Assembly: GCA_937914785.1 (NCBI GenBank)
Contig: CALGIV010000079.1
Coordinates: 1-41,156 of the forward strand
Length of the DNA: 41,156 nucleotides
Direction: 5' to 3'
Source: an uncultured Eubacteriaceae bacterium
GTDB lineage: Bacteria > Bacillota > Clostridia > Eubacteriales > UBA1433
Shown here: in pieces, positions 1-7,568 of the stretch
How positions within the stretch are numbered: the stretch's first letter is position 1
Layout of the letters: every line of letters begins with the position of its first letter
Program-made: the position numbers and the translations under genes
The notes under the pieces: model-generated
Seen by the model: the letters and a program-made list of their open reading frames with translations, nothing else
Databases searched by the model: none
Told to the model about the DNA's origin: nothing

Positions 1-892
1 TTATAACTTCACCCACATCGGCATAACCTTCGTCTGGATTATCATCTATATTTTTAGCCGCAAGTTCATTTTTCGACCGGTTTGTCAATGCCGGACCGAC
101 GATTGCCGGAATACGCTCACGATATAAAATCTCGATAATCTGATCGCCCTCGGTGCAGTGATCCAATGTGATGTCGATATCGAATTCCTTCGCGATGCGA
201 ATCGCCGTTAAAATATCATCCGCCCTGTGCGCATGCACTTTAAGCGGAATTTCTTTATTGATTACGGGCTGAAGCGCCTCCATCTTCATTTTCGTCGCCG
301 TCGAAAGGTTTGTCTTTGTACGCAGCTTTGAATAGCCTTTGGCTTCTATGAGCGTTTCTCGCAGCAGTGCGGCGATGGCCATTCTCGTAGCCGGCGCCTT
401 ATTTTGCTTCTTATACACGCGTTTCGGATTTTCGCCCAGTGCCGCCTTGATAGCCACAGGATTTTTAACCACCATATCATCCACACACCTGCCGTGCGTT
501 TTTAACAAGACAAACGATCCGCCCAGCACATTCGCGCTTCCGGGTCCGCTGGCAACCATCGTCACCCCGCCGGCCAATGCATCGGCAAAGGCTATATCCA
601 TCGGGTTAATCGCATCAATTGCGCGCAAGTGCGGCGTAATCGGCTCTGTGCTCTCATTCAAATCATCTCCTGCCTGCCCGATGGCTTCCTCTTCCATACC
701 GAGGTGGGTATGCGCATCGATAAGCCCCGGGAGCAGATAGCCGCCGCCAAGATCCACTTGCTGCGTACCGTCCGGCGCCAGAATGTCTTTTCCGATCGCT
801 TTTACCTTCCCTTTTACAACAAAAACCTTACCGTCTTTGATGATCTCTCCCGTCGACGTAAAAACATTACAGTTGCGAAATAACTTGACCAT
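1..892 (-). CDS. Amidohydrolase (imidazolonepropionase-like), C-terminus cut by window edge
   Basis: A minus-strand frame stays open from an ATG at 892 to the window edge (297 codons seen), so the C-terminus is missing. After a short N-terminal beta-sandwich segment comes the amidohydrolase metal motif HTHLG in the context LPGLIDAHTHLG, then a glycine-rich strand with GGVTMVASGPGSAN, and later HAHRADD and TLDHCTEGD, which supply further metal-binding histidines. This is the COG1228-type subfamily of metal-dependent hydrolases acting on C-N bonds; the substrate cannot be read from the sequence. The start is the first ATG after GAGGG, with rather short spacing. It is divergent from nfnA and has its own promoter. 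Confidence is high for the superfamily and low for the substrate. Confidence 0.85.
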   Translation of the reverse strand, partial: MVKLFRNCNVFTSTGEIIKDGKVFVVKGKVKAIGKDILAPDGTQQVDLGGGYLLPGLIDAHTHLGMEEEAIGQAGDDLNESTEPITPHLRAIDAINPMDIAFADALAGGVTMVASGPGSANVLGGSFVLLKTHGRCVDDMVVKNPVAIKAALGENPKRVYKKQNKAPATRMAIAALLRETLIEAKGYSKLRTKTNLSTATKMKMEALQPVINKEIPLKVHAHRADDILTAIRIAKEFDIDITLDHCTEGDQIIEILYRERIPAIVGPALTNRSKNELAAKNIDDNPDEGYADVGEVI

Positions 893-959
893 ACTGCCCT
901 CAAATCACATTTCATAGATTTTTATGACTTATAATGCGCACTTATTATAAATTTATAAA

Positions 960-988
960 ATTATATCATACCAAAACACATAAATCAA
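960..988 (-). promoter_or_regulatory. Sigma-A promoter of the amidohydrolase gene
   Basis: On the minus strand, TTGATT (983-988) is followed after 17 bases by a perfect TATAAT (960-965), upstream of the start at 892. The match to the vegetative consensus is strong; the start site is not proven. Confidence 0.65.
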
Positions 989-1098
989 TATTTCAGTCAT
1001 TCAGTAATTTCCAAGGCTTAAGTTCATCAAATCCGAGAGAATAAAAAATATTTGATTTGTTAAAATAATAACAAGTCAAAACGTACCCATTGAGATAC

Positions 1099-1127
1099 TT
1101 GTATTTCCATAATTTTTATGCTATTGT
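1099..1127 (+). promoter_or_regulatory. Candidate sigma-A promoter of nfnAB
   Basis: TTGTAT (1099-1104), a 17-base spacer and TATTGT (1122-1127) lie about 90 bases before the nfnA start. A TGATCA-N8-TGATCA inverted repeat at 1150-1169 falls in the predicted 5' leader. Confidence 0.5.
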
Positions 1128-1217
1128 AAAAGTGATTGTTATTATTGTTTGATCATTTATTGATGATCACTGCCTAGCTTAATACTACATAACAATTAAC
1201 AAAGGAGTGATACAGCT

Positions 1218-2066
1218 ATGTACAAAATCACGTTTAAAAAGCGGCTGAACGAGCAGGTTGTCCAAATGGAGATCCTGGCACCGTTGGTCGCAAAAAAGGC
1301 GCAGCCGGGGCAGTTCATTATTCTTCGCGTAAACGAAGAAGGCGAGCGCATCCCGTTGACGATCGCCGGCTATGACAGAGAAAAGGGAACCGTACAGGTT
1401 ATTTTTCAAATCGTTGGAAAAACAACGTTATCGTTGTCACAAAAAGAGGAAGGCGAATTTATCAGCGATTTTGCCGGCCCGCTTGGTAAACCTTCGGAAA
1501 TCGAAGGGGTTCAAAAAGCCATTGTCGTCGGCGGTGGCCTGGGTACGGCGATTGCCTACCCTTATGCGAAAGCGCTGCATGATAACGGCGCTGAAGTCGA
1601 TATGATTGCCGGCTTTAAAACAAAAGACCTCGTCATTTTAGAAGATGAGATGAAGCGTGCCTGTACACGGCTGCATATTATGACGGATGACGGCAGTTAT
1701 GGCGGCAGCGGTATGGTTACCGTACGTTTAAAAGAATTGCTGGAAGAAGATAAAGAAAAGAACTCTTACGACCTTGTCGTTGCGATCGGCCCGCTGATTA
1801 TGATGAAGTTCTGTGCGCTGACGACAAAAGAATACGGCGTGAAAACTGTCGTGAGCCTGAACCCGATTATGATCGACGGTACCGGCATGTGCGGCGGTTG
1901 CCGCGTAACGGTCGGCGGCGAGACAAAGTTTGCCTGTGTCGACGGTCCGGAATTCGACGCGCACCAGGTCGATTTCGACGAAGCGATCCGACGAAGCGCA
2001 TTTTATAAAGAACAGGAAACGAAAGCTTATGAAGCACATAAATGCAGACTGGAGGAGATGCGCTAA
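1218..2066 (+). CDS. nfnA: NfnA, small FAD/[2Fe-2S] subunit of NADH-dependent reduced ferredoxin:NADP+ oxidoreductase
   Basis: 282 residues, the usual size. The N-terminal half is a ferredoxin-reductase-type FAD barrel (RIPLTIAGYD around residues 44-53). A nucleotide-binding segment AIVVGGGLGTA lies near 101-111. The C-terminus has the [2Fe-2S] motif with Cys225, Cys228 and Cys240, plus Asp220 just before it; in characterised NfnA proteins an aspartate and three cysteines hold this cluster. With NfnB it forms the cytoplasmic complex that couples NADH and reduced ferredoxin oxidation to NADP+ reduction by flavin-based bifurcation or confurcation, the main NADPH supply of many anaerobes. An AAAGGAG site precedes the ATG. 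The stop overlaps the nfnB start by one base (TAATG), so the two are translationally coupled. A dihydroorotate dehydrogenase electron-transfer subunit is a less likely reading, given the partner. Confidence 0.92.
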   Translation: MYKITFKKRLNEQVVQMEILAPLVAKKAQPGQFIILRVNEEGERIPLTIAGYDREKGTVQVIFQIVGKTTLSLSQKEEGEFISDFAGPLGKPSEIEGVQKAIVVGGGLGTAIAYPYAKALHDNGAEVDMIAGFKTKDLVILEDEMKRACTRLHIMTDDGSYGGSGMVTVRLKELLEEDKEKNSYDLVVAIGPLIMMKFCALTTKEYGVKTVVSLNPIMIDGTGMCGGCRVTVGGETKFACVDGPEFDAHQVDFDEAIRRSAFYKEQETKAYEAHKCRLEEMR

Positions 2067-3457
2067 TGGCGAATATGTCTAAGACCAAATTACCGATACC
2101 GGAACAGGACCCGCTGGTTCGCAACAGCAACTTTGACGAAGTCGCCCTCGGCTATACGGAAGAGATGGCCGTCGAAGAAGCTGAGCGCTGCCTGAACTGC
2201 AAGAACAAGCCTTGCGAAGCCGGCTGTCCGGTCAATGTAAAAATTCCGGAGTTCATCACTCTGATTAAAGAAAATGACTTTGAAGGCGCTTATAAGAAGA
2301 TTAAGGAAACCAATTCTCTGCCCGCCGTCTGCGGACGCGTTTGCCCGCAGGAGACGCAATGCGAAGCGCTTTGCGTGCGCACAAAGAACGGTGAAAGCGT
2401 CGGCATCGGCCGGCTCGAGCGCTTTGCAGCAGACTGGTATATGAAAAATGTCGATGAAAAGGCGGAAAAACCGACGCCGAACGGGCATAAGGTCGCCGTC
2501 ATCGGTTCCGGCCCGGCCGGCCTGACTTGTGCGGGCGATTTGGTGCAACTGGGCTACGACGTGACGATTTTCGAAGCATTCCACAAAAGCGGCGGCGTAC
2601 TCGTATATGGCATTCCGGAGTTCCGATTGCCCAAAGCAATCGTGCAGGCGGAAATCGACAAGCTGCTGGAACTCGGCGTCAAACTTGAAACGAACGTGCT
2701 CGGCGGTAAGGTCATTACCGTCGATGAACTGTTTGAACAGGGATACGAAGCAATTTTCCTCGGCACAGGCGCAGGCCTGCCGATGTTTATGAACATTCCC
2801 GGCGAAAACTATAATGGTGTCTATTCAGCCAATGAGTTTTTAACGCGCATCAATTTGATGAAAGCGTACCGCGGCGACTACGATACGCCGATCGGCGTTT
2901 TCAAAAATGTCGCCGTCGTCGGCGGCGGCAATGTCGCGATGGACTCTGCCCGCTGCGCGAAGCGCCTCGGCGCGGAAAACGTCTATATCGTCTACCGTCG
3001 AAGCGAAGTTGAGATGCCGGCAAGGCTTGAAGAAGTACATCACGCCAAAGAAGAGGGTATCATCTTTAAAATCCTGTGTAATCCTGTTGAAATCCTGGCC
3101 GATGACCGTGGCTATGTCGATGGTATCCGCTGTATTGAAATGGAATTGGGTGAGCCGGATGACTCCGGCAGAAGGCGCCCTGTCCCAAAGGAAGGCAGCG
3201 AGTTTGAGCTCGAGGTCGATTGTGTCGTGATGGCGATCGGTACATCGCCAAATCCGATTATGAAAGACAACACACCGGGTCTTGAAGTCAATCGCAGGGG
3301 TTGTATCGTTGCAGATGAGAGCACCGGCCAGACGTCACTTGAGGGCGTGTATGCAGGTGGAGATGCCGTGACCGGCGCCGCGACTGTCATCCTGGCAATG
3401 GGCGCAGGCAAAGATGCCGCAAAAGCAATGGATGAATATATTCGGTCTAAAAAATAA
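2066..3457 (+). CDS. nfnB: NfnB, large subunit of ferredoxin:NADP+ oxidoreductase (glutamate synthase small-chain-like)
   Basis: 463 residues from the ATG at 2066, which follows GGAGGAG and overlaps the nfnA stop. The N-terminal domain carries eight cysteines for two [4Fe-4S] clusters: Cys42, 45, 50, 54 and Cys89, 93, 99, 103. An FAD-binding motif VIGSGPAG (145-152) and a second Rossmann site VVGGGNVAMD follow; the C-terminus keeps the flavin motif GVYAGGDAVTG. This is the GltD-like fold that binds NADP(H) and the bifurcating FAD in NfnB. No glutamate synthase large subunit is next to it, and pairing with nfnA rules for Nfn over GltD. The unit ends in a strong hairpin terminator. Confidence 0.92.
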   Translation: MANMSKTKLPIPEQDPLVRNSNFDEVALGYTEEMAVEEAERCLNCKNKPCEAGCPVNVKIPEFITLIKENDFEGAYKKIKETNSLPAVCGRVCPQETQCEALCVRTKNGESVGIGRLERFAADWYMKNVDEKAEKPTPNGHKVAVIGSGPAGLTCAGDLVQLGYDVTIFEAFHKSGGVLVYGIPEFRLPKAIVQAEIDKLLELGVKLETNVLGGKVITVDELFEQGYEAIFLGTGAGLPMFMNIPGENYNGVYSANEFLTRINLMKAYRGDYDTPIGVFKNVAVVGGGNVAMDSARCAKRLGAENVYIVYRRSEVEMPARLEEVHHAKEEGIIFKILCNPVEILADDRGYVDGIRCIEMELGEPDDSGRRRPVPKEGSEFELEVDCVVMAIGTSPNPIMKDNTPGLEVNRRGCIVADESTGQTSLEGVYAGGDAVTGAATVILAMGAGKDAAKAMDEYIRSKK

Positions 3458-3469
3458 ATAACTGTAAAT

Positions 3470-3523
3470 AAAGAGTTGTTATAAAGGCGATAAAACCTGC
3501 CTGTAAATAATGGCTCTTTTTTT
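3470..3523 (+). terminator. Rho-independent terminator of nfnAB
   Basis: A 13-base-pair stem (3470-3482 with 3507-3519, including three G-U pairs) is followed by a run of seven T, 13 bases after the nfnB stop. Confidence 0.8.
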
Positions 3524-3679
3524 ATTGTCCAGATGTTCAGGCGCCCTGTTGTTTCATCGTTTGACTTTATGCTTTTTGCTGCAAAAAAGCACAAAAAATT
3601 CGGTGAATAAGCAATGAAAGAAAGACAGGTTTTGGATTGATAACAGGAGAGTTATCACAATGATATTGGAGTTTTGTAT

Positions 3680-3820
3680 TTAAAACCAATCTACTATGCC
3701 AGAGATAGATAGATCATCGTTTCTTTTTCTATGCTTTGTGTTTCCAATTCTCTTGCGCCTTTCCTGCAGGTGAAAAGTACGAAGAAAACAGAGAATAAAC
3801 AGTACAGAAAAACCGAACAT
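3680..3820 (-). CDS. Possible small single-pass membrane protein, 46 aa
   Basis: I do not recognise this ORF. It begins MFGFSVLFILCFLR, a hydrophobic segment, and continues with a strongly basic tail (LQERRKRIGNTKHRKRN), the layout of a small membrane protein with a cytoplasmic positive tail. Its ATG overlaps the stop of an 8-codon ORF (TAATG at 3822-3818) that has a strong GGGAGG site five bases before its own ATG. Either the short ORF is a coupled leader, or the two are halves of one protein split by a frameshift. It is transcribed like rpsI but lies beyond the rpsI terminator, and I see no clear promoter. Confidence 0.35.
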   Translation of the reverse strand: MFGFSVLFILCFLRTFHLQERRKRIGNTKHRKRNDDLSISGIVDWF

Positions 3821-3846
3821 TAAACTGACAACATAACACCTACCAT
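3820..3846 (-). other. Eight-codon ORF with strong Shine-Dalgarno before the small membrane ORF
   Basis: GGGAGG at 3857-3852 is spaced five bases from an ATG at 3846. The frame reads MVGVMLSV and stops at TAATG, whose ATG opens the 46-residue ORF. All eight residues would extend the hydrophobic segment of that ORF, which is why a frame break is a real alternative to a leader peptide. Confidence 0.3.
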
Positions 3847-3940
3847 AATGACCTCCCAACCAACTACTTTCAAATACTCAGCAATAACATCTAAACTTGA
3901 TTACATAAGGAGATGACTCCAAAAGATATAGCGTTACAAA

Positions 3941-3972
3941 ATAAAAAAGACCTTCTTTTCAGAAAGTCTTTT
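3941..3972 (-). terminator. Rho-independent terminator of rplM-rpsI
   Basis: On the minus strand a 12-base-pair stem with one G-U pair and a GAAA tetraloop (3945-3972) is followed by a T-rich tract, about 15 bases past the rpsI stop. Confidence 0.85.
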
Positions 3973-3987
3973 AAGCAATCTTGTTGA

Positions 3988-4374
3988 TTAACGTTTGGAG
4001 AACTGCGGTGCTCTTCTGGCTTTTTTAAGCCCATACTTCTTACGCTCGATCATTCTGGAGTCGCGCGTTAAGTAACCGGCTTTCTTTAACTCCGCCTTCA
4101 ACGTCTCGTCCGCCAACACCAGCGCACGCGAAATGCCATGACGAATCGCACCGGCCTGACCGGTAAATCCGCCGCCTTTTACGCTAACGATCACATCAAA
4201 CTTATTTTGCGTATCCGTCAGGCTGAGAGGCTGCCTTGCAACAACTTTCAACGTTTCCATACCAAAGTAGTCGTCGATATCTCTTTTATTGATTCTAAAA
4301 CCACCATTGCCCGGCCGCAGAATTACTTTTGCAACGGATGTCTTTCTGCGGCCTGTAGCCATATATTGTTCCAT
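3988..4374 (-). CDS. rpsI: 30S ribosomal protein S9
   Basis: 128 residues. The S9 signature GRRKTSVAKV is near the N-terminus and GGGFTGQAGAIRHGISRAL in the middle. The basic C-terminal tail KKARRAPQFSKR ends in the conserved SKR that reaches the P-site tRNA in the 30S subunit. The start at 4374 is chosen over the ATG four codons later because it is better spaced from AAGGAG. It is the second gene after rplM and the last of its unit, just before a strong terminator. Confidence 0.97.
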   Translation of the reverse strand: MEQYMATGRRKTSVAKVILRPGNGGFRINKRDIDDYFGMETLKVVARQPLSLTDTQNKFDVIVSVKGGGFTGQAGAIRHGISRALVLADETLKAELKKAGYLTRDSRMIERKKYGLKKARRAPQFSKR

Positions 4375-4391
4375 ATTCTACCTCTCCTTTC

Positions 4392-4835
4392 TTAAGCCTT
4401 TATTTCCAGTTTTTCAGGCTTCTGCGCCTGATGTGGGTGCTCGCTGCCGGCATATACTTTCAACTTGCGATACATCTGCCTGCCGAGCGTATTCTTCGGC
4501 AACATCCCGCGAACTGCTTTTTCTACAACGAAAGCGGGCTTTTTCTCCATCAGGTGACGATACTTCGTCGCCTTCAATCCACCCGGATACCCGGAATGTC
4601 TGTAATAAATCTTTTGATCCAGCTTTTTGCCGGTCAACACTACTTTATCTGCATTTATGATGATTACAAAATCGCCGGTATCGACATGAGGCGTGTAGCA
4701 GGGCTTATGCTTTCCACGCAGGATGGTTGCGACCTGCGTAGCCATACGGCCAAGCGTCAGGCCTTCCGCGTCTACCACGTACCATTTTCTTTCGATCTCA
4801 GCCGGTTTTGCAACTGCTGTCGATTTCGTCAACAT
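4392..4835 (-). CDS. rplM: 50S ribosomal protein L13
   Basis: 147 residues from the ATG at 4835, preceded by GGAGG; the longer frame upstream has no ribosome binding site. Typical L13 features are KWYVVDAEGLTLGRMATQVA near the start, then HVDTGDFVIIINADK, YRHSGYPGG and the C-terminal VYAGSEHPHQAQKPE. L13 is an early-assembly 23S rRNA binding protein. It is followed 17 bases later by rpsI and has its own promoter and a hairpin leader, which suggests separate control from the large cluster upstream. Confidence 0.97.
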   Translation of the reverse strand: MLTKSTAVAKPAEIERKWYVVDAEGLTLGRMATQVATILRGKHKPCYTPHVDTGDFVIIINADKVVLTGKKLDQKIYYRHSGYPGGLKATKYRHLMEKKPAFVVEKAVRGMLPKNTLGRQMYRKLKVYAGSEHPHQAQKPEKLEIKA

Positions 4836-4870
4836 GGATCTTATCCTCCGAAATAATTGGTATTTATGAC

Positions 4871-4890
4871 ATTCCCGGGGCATTGGGAAT
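4871..4890 (-). promoter_or_regulatory. Hairpin in the rplM leader (candidate L13 leader element)
   Basis: In the transcript between the rplM promoter and its start codon an ATTCCC...GGGAAT hairpin can form (4871-4890). Autoregulatory L13 leaders are known in Firmicutes; assignment to that family is inference from position and the presence of a stem only. Confidence 0.4.
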
Positions 4891-4907
4891 ATATAATGCT
4901 AAATGTT

Positions 4908-4936
4908 ATTTTATAATTTTAAACTTATGTTGTCAA
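4908..4936 (-). promoter_or_regulatory. Sigma-A promoter of rplM-rpsI
   Basis: A perfect TTGACA (4931-4936) with a 17-base spacer and TAAAAT (4908-4913) sits on the minus strand. The -35 box overlaps the last codons of truA, so rplM-rpsI can be expressed apart from the upstream cluster. Confidence 0.8.
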
Positions 4937-5694
4937 TCTTTTTCTTTTAAAATTGCGTCATCGTAGACGACTTCTTTCAAATACAGCCCTTGTGGCGGCA
5001 ACGTCGCACCGGCTAAGGTTCTGTCTTTGCGCGCAATAATGCTTTTCACCACTTCGGGCTCAATCTTTCCATTACCGACATAAAGAAGCGTACCGGCAAT
5101 AATGCGCACCATATTGTATAAAAAGCCGTTGCCGCACACCGTAATCTCAATCAAGTCCTCTTTTTTTTCGACCTGAAGCGTATACAGCTGCCGCACCGTC
5201 GTCTTGCTCTGTGAGCCCGTGGCCATAAAAGCCACAAAATCATGCTCACCGATAAAATGTCTGGCCGCGCGGCGCATTTTCTCGATATCCAACAACATCG
5301 GATAAAAATAGACGTATTTTCGCTGCAGCGCCGATGGCAACGGCCTGTTAAGAATCTTGTAAACATACGTCTTCTCTCTGGCAGAAAAACGACTTGAAAA
5401 TGTCTCTGCGCGCTCATATGCCGCCGTTACGACAATATCCTCAGGTAATACCGAGTTCAGCGCGTACGGCATTCTGCGCGTCGGAATCGTACATTGAGTA
5501 AAGAAGTTTGCACTCTGTGCACAGGCGTGCACACCCGCATCCGTCCGCCCGGCCGCCGTCAGCCTGATCGCTTCGCCCGTCAGGCGAAAGAGCGCTTCTT
5601 CAAGACACTGCTGCACAGTAGTGCCGTTCTGCTGCCGCTGCCACCCACAGTAAGCACTGCCGTCATATTCTACAATGATCTGAACATTCCGCAC
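4933..5694 (-). CDS. truA: tRNA pseudouridine(38-40) synthase TruA
   Basis: 253 residues, full length. The N-terminus has IVEYDGSAYCGWQRQ and the catalytic motif AAGRTDAGVHA, with Asp52 as the expected nucleophile. A further family motif, FLYNMVRIIAGTLLYVGNGK, lies in the C-terminal half. TruA converts uridines 38-40 in the anticodon stem-loop of many tRNAs to pseudouridine in the cytoplasm. It lies 10 bases after ecfT, in the usual Firmicute order ecfA1-ecfA2-ecfT-truA-rplM-rpsI. Confidence 0.96.
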   Translation of the reverse strand: MRNVQIIVEYDGSAYCGWQRQQNGTTVQQCLEEALFRLTGEAIRLTAAGRTDAGVHACAQSANFFTQCTIPTRRMPYALNSVLPEDIVVTAAYERAETFSSRFSAREKTYVYKILNRPLPSALQRKYVYFYPMLLDIEKMRRAARHFIGEHDFVAFMATGSQSKTTVRQLYTLQVEKKEDLIEITVCGNGFLYNMVRIIAGTLLYVGNGKIEPEVVKSIIARKDRTLAGATLPPQGLYLKEVVYDDAILKEKD

Positions 5695-5704
5695 ATCTGC
5701 ATCC

Positions 5705-6709
5705 TCACCGTATCGGAATTTTTAACAGCGGTAAAAAACGGCTGGCAATAATTAAGACTGCCATCGCCAACGTCAGTAAATACGCCTTTTTATCCGCCGG
5801 CGAATAGTGCAATTCCTTTAAGCGCGTGCGGTTATTCCCACCGCGATAACATCGCGCATCCATCGCCATCGCCAACTCATCCGCTCGTTTAAACGAACTG
5901 ATAAACAACGGAACGAGAATCGGCACAACATTCCTGGCCTTTTCAAAAATACCGCCCGTTTCAAAATCCGCTCCACGTGCCTTTTGTGCTTTCATAATTT
6001 TATCGGCTTCTTCCATCAGCGTCGGGATAAAGCGCAGCGCGATCGTCATCATCATCGACAACTCGTGTGCATAACCGCGCAAGCCCGGCACGCGCCGCAT
6101 ACAATATTCCATTCCGTCGGTTAAAGCGATCGGCGTCGTCGTCAATGTCATAATAGACGCACCGATAATCAGCATCAACAAGCGCAGCGCCATAAACAGC
6201 GCGTTGATCAACCCTGCATCCGTGAGGTTCAGCGGCCCAAATGTAAACAGCTTCTTACCCGGCAGGCAAAAAAGCACTGCGCAGGCAAGAACGAACATAA
6301 AAAAGACCCATCTGCCGCTCTTAAAAGGCTTTTTCTTTTTAATCAGGCCGATCAAGTAGACTGCCGCAACGAAAAAGGCCACCGCGACAATTAAACTTAA
6401 AACGGATGCCGTCCAAGGCCCTATAACGAGCAACGTGTTGCCCGGCGTTACAAAAACATTTAAAATAACCGTGATCGCAACGATAATCATAATCGTCCGC
6501 AGGCTTCTTAAGACTGCGCGCAGCGGAATCTTCGACAGCGCGATTACCGCCGCTAAAAAGGCGGCTGCCACCGCATAACCGACGATGTTATTGGCGAAAA
6601 ACAGGATGATAATATAGCCGAACGTATAGATGATTTTCGTACGCGGATCCAGTCGGTGAATGACGGAATCGACAGGATAATATTGCCCGATCGTCACATC
6701 TTTAAACAT
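5705..6709 (-). CDS. ecfT: Energy-coupling factor transporter transmembrane protein EcfT, with an internal insertion
   Basis: 334 residues from the ATG at 6709, which follows AAAGGAGG; the longer frame upstream runs inside ecfA2. Family marks are IGQYYPVDSVIHRLDPRTK at the N-terminus, TTTPIALTDGMEY, and the two ATPase-coupling motifs near 244-246 (ARG) and 286-291 (RCYRGG). EcfT links the two ATPases to exchangeable substrate-binding S components for vitamin and cofactor uptake. The protein is about 60-70 residues longer than typical EcfT: residues about 95-155 hold an extra hydrophobic, Lys-rich stretch between the usual second and third membrane regions. The start overlaps the ecfA2 end by 8 bases. 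No S component is nearby, as expected for a shared (group II) ECF module. Confidence 0.93.
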   Translation of the reverse strand: MFKDVTIGQYYPVDSVIHRLDPRTKIIYTFGYIIILFFANNIVGYAVAAAFLAAVIALSKIPLRAVLRSLRTIMIIVAITVILNVFVTPGNTLLVIGPWTASVLSLIVAVAFFVAAVYLIGLIKKKKPFKSGRWVFFMFVLACAVLFCLPGKKLFTFGPLNLTDAGLINALFMALRLLMLIIGASIMTLTTTPIALTDGMEYCMRRVPGLRGYAHELSMMMTIALRFIPTLMEEADKIMKAQKARGADFETGGIFEKARNVVPILVPLFISSFKRADELAMAMDARCYRGGNNRTRLKELHYSPADKKAYLLTLAMAVLIIASRFLPLLKIPIR

Positions 6710-7568
6710 CGCGACCCCTCCTTTGGAGGACCTTTTCGACTTCTTCAACTGCCTTTTCCACACTGAAAATATCAGTGTCAACATCAAAGCCTTTTTCCTT
6801 CAGCGCCTGCATCAAATAAGTAATTTCCGGCGCGCGCAGGCCAATTTCGTGCAGCCTTTCCGTCTGGGCAAAGATTCTCTGCGGCACATCATCCATCACC
6901 TTTTGCGCATTGCACATCACGATGATACGGTCTGCCATCGCCGCCACATCTTCCATATTATGAGAGACGAGCACGACGGACATCTCTCCATCTCTATGCA
7001 TCTGCTTAATGCCGCGCAGAATCGCACTGCGTCCCATCGGATCCAACCCCGAAGTCGGCTCGTCCAACACGAGCACTTCCGGCTTCATCGCCAACACGCC
7101 GGCGATCGCCACGCGACGCATCTGCCCACCGGAAATATCAAAGGGTGAGCGGTCTTTATACTTTTCAAAATCGAGCTCTGTCAGCGCCATCGCATAGCGT
7201 ACCCGCGCGTCGATTTCCTCTTCATCAAGCCCCATGTTCTTTGGGCCGTACGCGATATCTTTGTAAATCGTCTCTTCAAACAACTGATGCTCCGCATATT
7301 GAAACACCAAGCCGACACGCTGGCGAATATGCACCATTCTTACGTCTTTATCTGCGATATCGACACCGTCGATCAATACCGTACCACTGGTCGGCAGCAG
7401 CAGGCCGTTTAAATGCTGAATCAAGGTCGATTTGCCACTACCTGTGTGACCAATAATACCGATAAACTCATTCTTCCCGATGGATAAATGAATATCTTTT
7501 AATGCCGTAAATTCGAAGGGCGATCCTTCAGCATAAATGTGGCTGACGTTTACTAATTGTACTGACAT
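6702..7568 (-). CDS. ecfA2: Energy-coupling factor ABC transporter ATPase EcfA2
   Basis: 288 residues from the ATG at 7568, preceded by GGAGG; it overlaps the end of ecfA1 by 16 bases. Walker A is GHTGSGKST (40-48), the Q-loop is VFQYAEHQLFEETI, the signature is ISGGQ (145-149), and Walker B is VLVLDEP with Glu170. The Q-loop YAEHQLFEETV-like form is characteristic of EcfA2. It forms the heterodimeric cytoplasmic ATPase with EcfA1 and energises vitamin uptake through EcfT. Confidence 0.95.
   Translation of the reverse strand: MSVQLVNVSHIYAEGSPFEFTALKDIHLSIGKNEFIGIIGHTGSGKSTLIQHLNGLLLPTSGTVLIDGVDIADKDVRMVHIRQRVGLVFQYAEHQLFEETIYKDIAYGPKNMGLDEEEIDARVRYAMALTELDFEKYKDRSPFDISGGQMRRVAIAGVLAMKPEVLVLDEPTSGLDPMGRSAILRGIKQMHRDGEMSVVLVSHNMEDVAAMADRIIVMCNAQKVMDDVPQRIFAQTERLHEIGLRAPEITYLMQALKEKGFDVDTDIFSVEKAVEEVEKVLQRRGRDV

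Larger units (their letters stand above)
893..1217. other. Divergent intergenic region between amidohydrolase and nfnA
   Basis: This is a 325-base AT-rich gap with no convincing ORF. It holds one good sigma-A promoter in each direction (see separate entries). It also holds an inverted repeat, TGATCA-N8-TGATCA, at 1150-1169, between the nfnA promoter and its ribosome binding site; that repeat could be an operator but has no recognised binding protein here. Confidence 0.6.
3524..3987. other. Gap between nfnB and rpsI
   Basis: This AT-rich gap lies between two convergent transcription units. It holds the rpsI terminator (3941-3972) and a small minus-strand ORF pair (3680-3846). I see nothing else I can support in 3524-3679; short plus-strand frames there lack ribosome binding sites. 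Confidence 0.5.

Noticed and set aside
1185..1409. Minus-strand ORF over the nfnA start
   Set aside because: It is an antisense shadow of nfnA with no family resemblance and no start signals.
3913..3988. Plus-strand short ORF starting at AAGGAGATG near 3913
   Set aside because: The Shine-Dalgarno-like sequence touches the ATG, and the frame runs through the rpsI terminator and the end of rpsI; no family resemblance.
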